A stretch of DNA of 7,381 bases from assembly GCA_009704425.1 (NCBI GenBank), contig WLEG01000084.1, positions 1-7,381 of the forward strand, written 5' to 3'. Within the stretch, counting starts at the first letter, position 1; every line of letters begins with the position of its first letter. Of the stretch, positions 1-5,285 are shown piece after piece. The stretch comes from Actinomycetota bacterium (GTDB taxonomy: Bacteria > Actinomycetota > Acidimicrobiia > Acidimicrobiales > Ilumatobacteraceae). The notes under the pieces were generated by a model. The model was not told where the DNA came from. It saw only the letters and a program-made list of their open reading frames with translations, and did no database searches. The position numbers and the translations under genes were made by a program.

Positions 1-851
1 TCGGTCGCCTGGCCTTCGGCTGCTGGCGCATGACCGATCCCGATGTCGGGTTCAACGCCGAACTGGTGGAGCGGGCGGTCGAACGGGGGATGAACCTGAT
101 CGATCAGGCGGACGTGTACGGCTTCGATTGGGGTGGTGCGGGTTTCGGAACCTGCGAGGAGATGCTCGGACGCGTGTTCGCGTCGCGGCCCGGATTGCGC
201 GAGCGGGTGGTGCTGGCGAGCAAGGGTGGTATCCGTCCCGGGGTTCCCTACGACAGTTCAGCGGCGTACCTGACGGCGGCCTGCGAGGCGTCGTTGTCGC
301 GCATGGGCGCGGACGTGATCGACCTGTACCAGATCCATCGCCCCGATTCCTTCACGCACCCGTCGGAGGTGGCCGAGGCGATGGTCTCGTTGCGTGACCG
401 CGGTTTGGTGCGTGAATTCGGGGTGTCGAATCACACGGTGTCCCAGACCCGTGCGTTGCAGTCGCACCTGCCGTTTCCCCTGGCCACCACACAACCGCAG
501 TTCTCGGCGGCGCATCTCGACCCGATGTCCGACGGAACCCTCGATCTGTGCACCGAGAGCGGCATGGTGCCCTTGGCATGGAGTCCGTTGGCCGGAGGTC
601 GGGTGATGCGAGCCGAGGGAGTTCGGCCGGAACTGGTGGACGTGCTCGACGAATTGGCCGAGCGCGAGGGAGTAGGTCGAGATGCCGTGTCCGTGGCCTT
701 CGTGTTGCGTCACCCCAGTGTTCCGGTGGCCATCGTGGGAACGCAGAACATCGCCCATCTGGAGTCCGTCGCCTCGGCGGTCGACGTGTCCCTGTCGCGC
801 GCGGATCTGTACCGCATCGTCGAGGCCTCCACGGGGGAGCGGTTGCCGTGA
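1..851 (+). CDS. Aldo/keto reductase, YdhF-like (5' end outside window)
   Basis: NADPH-dependent oxidoreductase of the aldo/keto reductase superfamily, expected in the cytosol and reducing carbonyl compounds to alcohols. The reading frame is already open at the window edge: codons from base 3 give GRLAFGCWRM, the first beta strand of the barrel, so the ATG at 30 is an internal Met and the true start lies upstream. Counting from that Met, the catalytic tetrad is visible: Asp25 and Tyr30 (IDQADVYG), Lys65 (ASKGGI) and His103 (QIHRPD). Further family marks are FGVSNHT, the PLAWSPLAGGR segment and IVGTQN near the cofactor-binding end. Remembered E. coli YdhF shares the same order of motifs, including IHRPD and the closing Gly-x-x-x-Pro tail. 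The TGA overlaps the GTG of the next gene (GTGA), so the two are translationally coupled. The substrate is unknown; methylglyoxal is one possibility because mgsA lies downstream. The family call is secure, the specificity is not. Confidence 0.93.
   Translation, partial: GRLAFGCWRMTDPDVGFNAELVERAVERGMNLIDQADVYGFDWGGAGFGTCEEMLGRVFASRPGLRERVVLASKGGIRPGVPYDSSAAYLTAACEASLSRMGADVIDLYQIHRPDSFTHPSEVAEAMVSLRDRGLVREFGVSNHTVSQTRALQSHLPFPLATTQPQFSAAHLDPMSDGTLDLCTESGMVPLAWSPLAGGRVMRAEGVRPELVDVLDELAEREGVGRDAVSVAFVLRHPSVPVAIVGTQNIAHLESVASAVDVSLSRADLYRIVEASTGERLP
833..839 (+). promoter_or_regulatory. Shine-Dalgarno site for the SsuD-like gene
   Basis: GGGGGAG lies 8 nt before GTG 848, inside the last codons of the aldo/keto reductase gene. 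It decides the start of the monooxygenase at GTG 848 rather than at an upstream in-frame codon. Confidence 0.6.
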
Positions 852-1918
852 CGGTCCTCGGCCCGTGCGAGGTGAGCTGGTTCGCCGCTCTGTGCGACGA
901 CGACTACGAGCAACTGGGAGATCCCAACGCCGACCTCCTGAGCTCGTGGGATCATTGCTCACGCATCGTGGAGACGGCCGAACGCCTGGGTTTCGACAAC
1001 ATCCTGTTGCCGTCGGGATACGCCCTCGGGATCGATTCGGTGGCGTTCGCCGCCGGCATCGCGGGTCGAACCTCGACGATTCGCCTGTTGGTGGCGGTGC
1101 GGTGCGGAGAGATGTGGGTGCCACAGTTGGCGCGCCAGATGGCCACCCTGGATCGGATGCTGGACGGACGCCTGACCGTCAACATCATCTCCTCGGAGAT
1201 GCCCGGCGAGAACCTCGACGGTGAGCCCCGTTACCGGCGAACCGCCGAGACCATGCGCGTGTTGCGGTCACTGTTGAACGGTGAGTCGGTGCGACACGAG
1301 GGGGAGTTCGTGAACCTCGAAATCGATCCGCCCCGCGTGCGCACGGTGAGCGGTGCCAGTCCGTTGTTGTACTTCGGTGGGTTGAGCGAACCGGCCCGCG
1401 AGGTGGCCGCGCGCGAGGCCGACGTGTATCTGATGTGGCCCGACACCAAGGAGCGCATCGCCGACTTGATCGCCGACATGACGGCCCGCGCGGCGCGCCA
1501 CGGTCGCATTTTGCGTTTCGGATATCGCGCCCACGTGGTGGTGCGCGAGACCGAGGACGAGGCCCGACGGGCCGCGGACCACATCGTGGCCGCCCTCGAC
1601 GACGAGGTGGGCGCGGCGATTCGGGCCCGTTCGTTGGACAGTGAATCGGTGGGGGTGCGGCGGCAGGCCGAATTGCGGGTCTCGTCGTCGGACGACGGCT
1701 ACGTGGAACCCCATCTGTGGACCGGAATCGGTCGCGGTCGCAGCGGCTGTGGTGCGGCCATCGTGGGAGACCACGCTCAGGTGCTGGAAAAGTTGAACGA
1801 CTATCGGCGCATGGGAATCGACGCGTTCATACTGTCGGGCTACCCGCACCGGGACGAGTGTGAGCGCTTCGGAACGTTGGTGTTGCCACATCTCGATCAC
1901 GCCCAGCTGTCGGCGTAG
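848..1918 (+). CDS. FMNH2-dependent monooxygenase, SsuD (alkanesulfonate monooxygenase)-like
   Basis: A 356-aa luciferase-like flavin monooxygenase. SsuD enzymes use reduced FMN and O2 to split the C-S bond of alkanesulfonates, releasing aldehyde and sulfite. Similarity to remembered E. coli SsuD runs along the whole length: RQMATLDRMLDGRLTVNIIS (97-116), PLLYFGG (172-178), FGYRAHVVVRET (224-235), HLWTGIGRGRSGCGAAIVGD (289-308) and DAFILSGYPH (325-334). Active-site residues kept are Arg227, His229, Arg298 and Tyr332 (E. coli Arg226, His228, Arg297, Tyr331). Residues apparently not kept are the Cys54 equivalent, where PSGYALGID replaces PTGRSCED, and the His11 equivalent, where LCDD replaces THGD. 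The C-terminus is about 25 residues shorter than in E. coli. The GTG start overlaps the reductase stop by 4 nt and follows a good Shine-Dalgarno site. No flavin reductase (SsuE) or sulfonate transporter is in the window, so the substrate may not be a simple sulfonate. Family call strong, substrate open. Confidence 0.88.
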   Translation: MTVLGPCEVSWFAALCDDDYEQLGDPNADLLSSWDHCSRIVETAERLGFDNILLPSGYALGIDSVAFAAGIAGRTSTIRLLVAVRCGEMWVPQLARQMATLDRMLDGRLTVNIISSEMPGENLDGEPRYRRTAETMRVLRSLLNGESVRHEGEFVNLEIDPPRVRTVSGASPLLYFGGLSEPAREVAAREADVYLMWPDTKERIADLIADMTARAARHGRILRFGYRAHVVVRETEDEARRAADHIVAALDDEVGAAIRARSLDSESVGVRRQAELRVSSSDDGYVEPHLWTGIGRGRSGCGAAIVGDHAQVLEKLNDYRRMGIDAFILSGYPHRDECERFGTLVLPHLDHAQLSA

Positions 1919-1934
1919 AAACGCGAACCGTCAC

Positions 1935-1940
1935 TAGTGT
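1935..1940 (+). promoter_or_regulatory. Putative -10 element (TAGTGT) for mgsA
   Basis: TAGTGT fits the actinobacterial TANNNT -10 pattern and lies in the 45-nt gap between the monooxygenase stop and the mgsA start. Transcription would begin around 1946-1948. There is an in-frame GTG at 1946 (5 nt after the hexamer), so a leaderless start is possible in place of ATG 1964. No convincing -35 is visible. The same octamer TAGTGTCG occurs in the promoter of the 189-aa gene at 4510. Confidence 0.4.
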
Positions 1941-1954
1941 CGGCGGTGACGGAC

Positions 1955-1958
1955 GGAG
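1955..1958 (+). promoter_or_regulatory. Shine-Dalgarno site for mgsA
   Basis: GGAG lies 5 nt before ATG 1964 and supports that start over GTG 1937 or GTG 1946. Confidence 0.5.
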
Positions 1959-1963
1959 ACCCG

Positions 1964-2353
1964 ATGAACGCACAACGACGCCGCAACATCGCCCTGGTGG
2001 CCCACGATCACAAGAAGGCCGCGCTCATCGAATGGGCACGCATCAACAAGGACACGCTGGCTCATCACGATCTGGTGGCCACCGGCACGACCGGCAAGAT
2101 GCTCGGAGAACAGGTGGGCCTGAACGTGCGTTGTCTGCGCAGCGGGCCCCTCGGAGGCGATCAGCAGTTGGGTGCGTTGATCTGCGAGGACCAGGTGGAC
2201 ATGTTGGTGTTCTTCTGGGATCCGCTGGAACCCCAGCCCCACGATCCCGACGTGCGAGCCCTGTTGCGTATCGCGGTGGTGTACGACACGCCCACGGCGT
2301 GCAATCGGGCGACCGCGGACTATCTGATCTCGTCGCCGTTGTTCGCCGCCTGA
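1964..2353 (+). CDS. mgsA: Methylglyoxal synthase
   Basis: A 129-aa cytosolic enzyme that converts dihydroxyacetone phosphate to methylglyoxal and phosphate, a bypass of lower glycolysis used when sugar phosphates build up. Family motifs appear in order: NIALVAHDHKK (8-18), ATGTTGKML (39-47, phosphate binding), SGPLGGDQQLGALI (60-73), FFWDPL (83-88) and PHDPDVRALLR (92-102). Catalytic residues are His14, Asp66, His93 and Asp96, which by remembered alignment are His19, Asp71, His98 and Asp101 of E. coli MgsA. The protein ends soon after the ATADYLISSP motif and lacks the 20-odd-residue tail of E. coli MgsA. ATG 1964 is chosen for its Shine-Dalgarno site; GTG 1946 would add six residues and fit a leaderless start. 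The gene converges with the - strand 118-aa gene, leaving 21 nt between the stops and no strong terminator hairpin there. The 45-nt gap upstream holds its own putative promoter. Confidence 0.96.
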   Translation: MNAQRRRNIALVAHDHKKAALIEWARINKDTLAHHDLVATGTTGKMLGEQVGLNVRCLRSGPLGGDQQLGALICEDQVDMLVFFWDPLEPQPHDPDVRALLRIAVVYDTPTACNRATADYLISSPLFAA

Positions 2354-2374
2354 GTAGCGACGAACGGGCGGGTG

Positions 2375-2731
2375 TCAGGGCTCGACCACGATCCAGCCCC
2401 GGCTCTGCAGTTCGGCGGCCAACACCGAGTCGGGGAGGGCGCGGGCGGCTTTTTCGTGCGCGGTGAGTCGCTGTGGCGACGGTTTGATCGGTGCGGGTTC
2501 GCTCTCGCGGGTGGACGCGATGGCTTCCTCGAACTCGGCCTCGGCGCGCAATTGGCTGATGAAGTCGTCGGCCTCTTGTCGCGTGAACCGACCGGCCGCT
2601 TGGCGCTGATTGAACTGCAACGGCCCGCGGGCGTCACGGAAATCGGAGTGGCCGGCGGCCTGCAACAATTCGAGGAGTTCGTTCAGTTGTTGCTTGGAAG
2701 CCGGGGGTCCGGCTGATTGTCCGAAGGCCAT
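2375..2731 (-). CDS. Conserved-looking hypothetical protein, 118 aa, helical and charged
   Basis: Function not recognised. Two helical parts are visible. Residues 11-69 (ASKQQLNELLELLQAAGH, then RFTRQEADDFISQLRAEAE) resemble the short helical module, seen in many actinobacterial proteins, in which a leucine-rich helix is followed by an 'FTR-x-EA-x-x-x-I-x-x-L' helix. After a proline- and charge-rich linker (73-88), residues 99-118 (ALPDSVLAAELQSRGWIVVE) form a second motif like the 'AEL-x-x-RGW' tails of other small proteins. No signal peptide, membrane segment or catalytic motif is seen. The ATG at 2731 lies 13 nt after the hot-dog gene stop, so it is probably the last gene of the operon; upstream in-frame codons would run into that gene. 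A Shine-Dalgarno site is weak. An adaptor or nucleic-acid-associated role is conceivable but unsupported. Confidence 0.7.
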   Translation of the reverse strand: MAFGQSAGPPASKQQLNELLELLQAAGHSDFRDARGPLQFNQRQAAGRFTRQEADDFISQLRAEAEFEEAIASTRESEPAPIKPSPQRLTAHEKAARALPDSVLAAELQSRGWIVVEP

Positions 2732-2744
2732 GCGCCAGTCTCGT

Positions 2745-3548
2745 TCAGGGGTGTGGCGGGGCGGGGGATGGCTCGTCGGTGGCGAAGACGAAGGAGTTGC
2801 GCAGTCGGGCGACCACGCGCGCCCCGACGCGGTACGTGCACTCCAAGTGGGCCACATGATGCTGGTCGTGGCGACCCCGTCGGGTGATGCGTCCGATGCG
2901 CGAGCGCAGTTCCACCACCTCACCGTCGACGACGGGTGCGACGAGGGCGATGTCGGCCGACACCTGGAGCCAGCGGCCGGACGACGTCGGGCGACCGTCG
3001 AAGTCGATGTTGCCCATGATGACGGCGTTGGACGCCGTTCCCAGCCACGCCGGGTGGGCCCAACCGCGTCGTTGCCACTCGGGGGCATCGGGTTGGCCGT
3101 CGAGGAACGCCAGGTCGCGCGCCGCGTCGAAGGTGAACGTCAGCGGGGGCATGGTGGCGCCGTCCAGGTCGGTGGCCCGTGGGGCGAGCAGCGGGGACCG
3201 GGGGACGACATCGCGGACGTCGACGAGGGGTTCGCCGTCGGCGCTCGCCGTGAGGGTGGCCGTTCCCGCGACACAGACCCGACCCTGTGCGTCGCGATAC
3301 GTCGTCGACACGAGTCCCGAGGCATCAGACTCCTCGGTCATGAGATGCTGGCCGCCCGCGATGGCGCGCGAGAAGGTGGCGTGCAGGAAACCCGAACGCA
3401 TCCATTGCTCGCCCCAGGTGGCCACGGGACGTTCGGTCAGCCAGCCGAGAACGGCCATGCCCATGATGTGATCGCCGAGGGGCCCGGGTGTTTCGGTTCC
3501 GTGCGGGAAGGGCCGCAACGGAAGTTGTCGTGCGATGAACGTGGTCAC
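2745..3548 (-). CDS. Double hot-dog-fold protein (thioesterase/MaoC-like)
   Basis: A 267-aa protein that looks like two hot-dog domains in tandem, a fold used by acyl-CoA thioesterases and enoyl hydratases. The N-terminal half (about 15-102) contains GDHIMGMAVLGWL (25-37) and an amphipathic strand run ending in VCVAGTATL. The C-terminal half (about 135-257) contains GWAHPAWLGTASNAVIMGNI (162-181), which reads as the central hot-dog helix. It is followed by the strand pattern WLQVSADIALVAPVVDGEVV (193-212), ELRSRIGRI and VVARLRNSFVF. This 'HPAWL ... N ... W-x-x-x-S' arrangement is typical of actinobacterial acyl-thioester proteins. Catalytic residues cannot be assigned with confidence; Asp26, His27, His165 and Asn174 are candidates. 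GTG 3548 is chosen because no usable in-frame start lies between it and the upstream gene stop at 3589. Shine-Dalgarno support is poor, and a 7-codon mini-ORF overlaps this start. It sits third in a - strand gene run. Fold likely, reaction unknown. Confidence 0.72.
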   Translation of the reverse strand: MTTFIARQLPLRPFPHGTETPGPLGDHIMGMAVLGWLTERPVATWGEQWMRSGFLHATFSRAIAGGQHLMTEESDASGLVSTTYRDAQGRVCVAGTATLTASADGEPLVDVRDVVPRSPLLAPRATDLDGATMPPLTFTFDAARDLAFLDGQPDAPEWQRRGWAHPAWLGTASNAVIMGNIDFDGRPTSSGRWLQVSADIALVAPVVDGEVVELRSRIGRITRRGRHDQHHVAHLECTYRVGARVVARLRNSFVFATDEPSPAPPHP

Positions 3549-3588
3549 CGAACGAGCAGTCCGTACACGACGTCGGGAACCTCTCGTG

Positions 3589-3900
3589 TCAGCGACGCGC
3601 GGTGTGGGCTCGCTCGAGGTCGATGACCTCGGCCTGATGGTTGGTCTGCACCGCTCCCGCCACGCTTTCCATGGCGTCGATGAACTCCTCGACGTCGTTG
3701 GAGTCACCGCCGATGAGCCACACCACCTGCTCGCCATCGCTGTCGGCCGGATCGCGCAACATGACGCCCTCCACCTCGAACTGGTCCACGGTGATCTCGT
3801 CGGCATCGGCCGACACCGGGGCGACGATGGCCATTTCCACGATGGTCTCGGGGTCGAAGTCGCGCAGGATGTCGATGAGCTCGGCGACGTTCACGTGCAC
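3589..3900 (-). CDS. Hypothetical acidic protein, 103 aa
   Basis: Function not recognised. The N-terminal 30 residues (VAELIDILRDFDPETIVEMA and onward) resemble the small 'L-x-x-L-x-x-x-(D/P)-P-x-x-x-V-x-(I/M)' module found at the start of many short bacterial proteins of unknown role. The rest alternates acidic loops with short hydrophobic strands, such as QVVWLIGGDSNDVEEFIDAM (58-77), and the protein is strikingly rich in Asp and Glu until its basic last residues. No signal peptide or membrane segment is seen. The start is GTG 3900, with GTG 3894 as an alternative two codons in; neither has a clear Shine-Dalgarno site. The gene begins 40 nt after the 189-aa gene and ends 40 nt before the hot-dog gene, on the same strand, so co-transcription is likely. 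The coding call rests on its protein-like composition against implausible antisense frames. Confidence 0.7.
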   Translation of the reverse strand: MHVNVAELIDILRDFDPETIVEMAIVAPVSADADEITVDQFEVEGVMLRDPADSDGEQVVWLIGGDSNDVEEFIDAMESVAGAVQTNHQAEVIDLERAHTARR

Positions 3901-3910
3901 ATTGTGTCAC
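3891..3910. promoter_or_regulatory. Cluster of overlapping small palindromes at a start codon
   Basis: Within 20 bases around GTG 3900 there are CACGTG (3892-3897), GTGCAC (3895-3900), CACATTGTG (3898-3906, 4+1+4 inverted repeat) and GTGTCAC (3904-3910). They could form an operator or an RNA structure over the start of the 103-aa gene, or could be chance in a GTG/CAC-rich context. Confidence 0.2.
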
Positions 3911-3940
3911 GGACCCGGAACGGATTCGTGGAACCGGCCG

Positions 3941-4510
3941 TCAGCCCTCGCCGACCCAAACCGGGGCGCGTTCGAGGAGGAAGAGGCTGACGTCGCCGCA
4001 CTTCTCCAGAATGCGACAGAACGCGCTGTCGTCGTTGACGTAGACATCGGCGAGCGACACCGACAGTCGGGCCACGATCGAGAGGCGTCGTTCGGGGGCA
4101 TCGATCACCGAGGCCGTGGAATCGATGGCCGACAGCTCCAAGGGCAACTCGGTGCCACCGAGTCCGGCCAGTTCGGTGGCCAGCACCAGCAGATCGGGCG
4201 GACGCGAGAGCGGAGGCAACGCCCAGGTGAACAGGAGCGGGAACTCGTAACCCGTGGGCGGATCGGCGTCGGGATCATCGTGCTTGGCCATCTCGTCCTC
4301 GAACCCCAACAAGGCGCGCGGGTCCACCTCGAGCGAGAGATGCAGATCGATGGGGCCGTCGCAGGCCTCCTCGGGATGCAGATCGACCTCCCAGAGTTGG
4401 CGCAACGAGTAGGTCTCGACGAAATGGCGCTCGTCGTGCACGTGGAACCCGTGGTCGACGGCGTGGCTCTTCATGTCGGAAACGAATCCGGCCACATCGA
4501 TGAATGCCAT
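3941..4510 (-). CDS. Hypothetical protein, 189 aa
   Basis: No family recognised. The sequence looks like a soluble alpha/beta protein. Residues 5-45 include a His-rich segment (AVDHGFHVHDERHF, 17-30), and 54-70 alternate as beta strands (PIDLHLSLEVDPRALLGF). Residues 71-86 form an acidic loop, 88-98 a hydrophobic segment (YEFPLLFTWAL) and 143-158 another strand (LSIVARLSVSLADVYV). The protein closes with a FCRILEKCGDVSLFLLERAP helix-strand unit at 164-183. There is no signal peptide and no convincing membrane span. ATG 4510 is preferred because a TANNNT hexamer lies 8 nt upstream, fitting a leaderless start; the Met at residue 13 is an alternative. It is the first gene of the four-gene - strand run and diverges from the phosphatase gene across 25 bp. 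The many His, Asp and Glu residues might bind a metal, but no known metal motif is complete. Confidence 0.75.
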   Translation of the reverse strand: MAFIDVAGFVSDMKSHAVDHGFHVHDERHFVETYSLRQLWEVDLHPEEACDGPIDLHLSLEVDPRALLGFEDEMAKHDDPDADPPTGYEFPLLFTWALPPLSRPPDLLVLATELAGLGGTELPLELSAIDSTASVIDAPERRLSIVARLSVSLADVYVNDDSAFCRILEKCGDVSLFLLERAPVWVGEG

Positions 4511-4518
4511 GTCACTCG

Positions 4519-4528
4519 ACACTACTCT
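4519..4528. promoter_or_regulatory. Bidirectional promoter core: two overlapping -10 hexamers
   Basis: On the + strand TACTCT (4523-4528) lies 7 nt before GTG 4536. On the - strand TAGTGT (4524 down to 4519) lies 8 nt before ATG 4510. The two share the palindromic TA step at 4523-4524. Each places its expected transcription start at or next to the start codon, so both transcripts would be leaderless. No -35 consensus is visible for either; any -35 would lie inside the opposite gene. Confidence 0.55.
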
Positions 4529-4535
4529 CGACCCC

Positions 4536-5282
4536 GTGTCGCCGGAGTCCCTGCTGGAGTTGTTCCATGAGATCGCCGATGCGGTCGGGGTCCGGCTGTC
4601 GGGCGTGACCGATTGGGGGCCGTCGGGGTTGCGCGACAGCCAGTACGCCGCCGATCTGCTGGCCGACGATGAGGTGCTGAGACGGCTTCGTATCGCGGGT
4701 TGCGGGGTGTTGTCGGAGGAGAGCGGGTCCGAGAACCTCGATCGCCCTCTCGTGGTGATCGTCGACCCTCTCGACGGCTCCACGAACGCCAGTCGTGGGG
4801 TCCCGCATTACGCCACGTCGTTGTGCGCCGTGGACGCCTCGGGTCCCGTGGCATCGTTGGTGGCCCATCAGGCCGGTGGCCCGCGATGGTGGGCGTGCCG
4901 CGGGGGCGGGGCGTGGCGCGACGGGCGACGTATCGAGCGACTCGCGTCCCCGTCGTGGGAGCAGTCGGTGGTGGCGGTGTCGGGTCGCCCACCCGATTCG
5001 CCGGGCTGGGGTCAGTTCCGCAGCTTCGGTGCCTCGGCGCTCGACCTGTGCTTCGTGGCCGACGGAACGGTGGACGCATTCATCGACATGAGTCCGAGCG
5101 CACACGGGGTGTGGGACTACTCCGGGGCCATGTTGATCTGCGCCGAGGCCGGTGTGGAGGTCCGGGACGCCCAGGGTCGCGAACTGCTGGTGTTGGATCA
5201 CTCGGCGCGACGTACTCCGGTGGCGGCACCGCGATCGCTCATCGATCGCGCGCTCGACGTTCGGCGACGCCTGCCGCTGTGA
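4536..5282 (+). CDS. Inositol monophosphatase-family phosphatase
   Basis: A 248-aa Mg2+-dependent sugar-phosphate phosphatase of the family that includes inositol monophosphatase, CysQ (3'-phosphoadenosine 5'-phosphate phosphatase) and HisN-type histidinol phosphatase. Metal-binding motifs are all visible: Glu61-Glu62 in GVLSEESG (57-64), Asp77 and Asp80 in VIVDPLDGSTN (74-84), and Asp194 in GVWDYSGAMLICAEAG (191-206). The GASALDLCFVADGTVDAFID segment (165-184) is the usual family strand-helix before it. Length is slightly under the family's 260-270. The start is set at GTG 4536 because a -10 hexamer ends 7 nt before it; in-frame ATGs at 4473, 4500 and 4509 lie in or across the divergent gene's start and have no Shine-Dalgarno site. 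It is probably monocistronic, ending 3 nt from the sigma-factor stop on the other strand. The sequence does not decide which phosphate ester is the true substrate. Confidence 0.9.
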   Translation: MSPESLLELFHEIADAVGVRLSGVTDWGPSGLRDSQYAADLLADDEVLRRLRIAGCGVLSEESGSENLDRPLVVIVDPLDGSTNASRGVPHYATSLCAVDASGPVASLVAHQAGGPRWWACRGGGAWRDGRRIERLASPSWEQSVVAVSGRPPDSPGWGQFRSFGASALDLCFVADGTVDAFIDMSPSAHGVWDYSGAMLICAEAGVEVRDAQGRELLVLDHSARRTPVAAPRSLIDRALDVRRRLPL

Positions 5283-5285
5283 CGA

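Noticed and set aside
548..847. N-terminal extension of the monooxygenase frame by 100 codons
   Set aside because: The extension overlaps the reductase and is Arg/Gly-rich; the SsuD homology begins only after GTG 848, which has its own Shine-Dalgarno site.
258..1124. 288-codon - strand frame opposite the reductase and monooxygenase
   Set aside because: Its product is Arg/Pro/His-rich without any domain, and it lies antisense to two well-recognised genes; it is a shadow caused by high-GC codon use.
2346..2373. CCGCC ... GGCGG inverted repeat between the convergent stops as a terminator
   Set aside because: The stem is only about 5 bp with a loop of about 16 nt and no T-run on either side.
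2610..3626. 338-codon + strand frame opposite the hot-dog gene
   Set aside because: Low-complexity, non-protein-like composition; the - strand frame has the hot-dog strand/helix pattern.
3549..3806. Upstream extension of the hot-dog frame
   Set aside because: It overlaps the 103-aa gene in another frame, is Arg/Ser-rich and shows no family similarity.
4473..4535. Earlier ATG starts (4473, 4500, 4509) for the phosphatase, the last sharing CATG with the divergent gene start
   Set aside because: They lack ribosome sites and add residues outside the family core; the -10 hexamer placed 7 nt before GTG 4536 gives a better start. ATG 4509 remains possible but less likely.
3641..4570. 309-codon + strand frame opposite the 103-aa and 189-aa genes
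   Set aside because: The product is a mixture of Ser/Thr-rich and Gln/Gly/Arg-rich stretches typical of an antisense frame, and it crosses two - strand genes with more natural composition.
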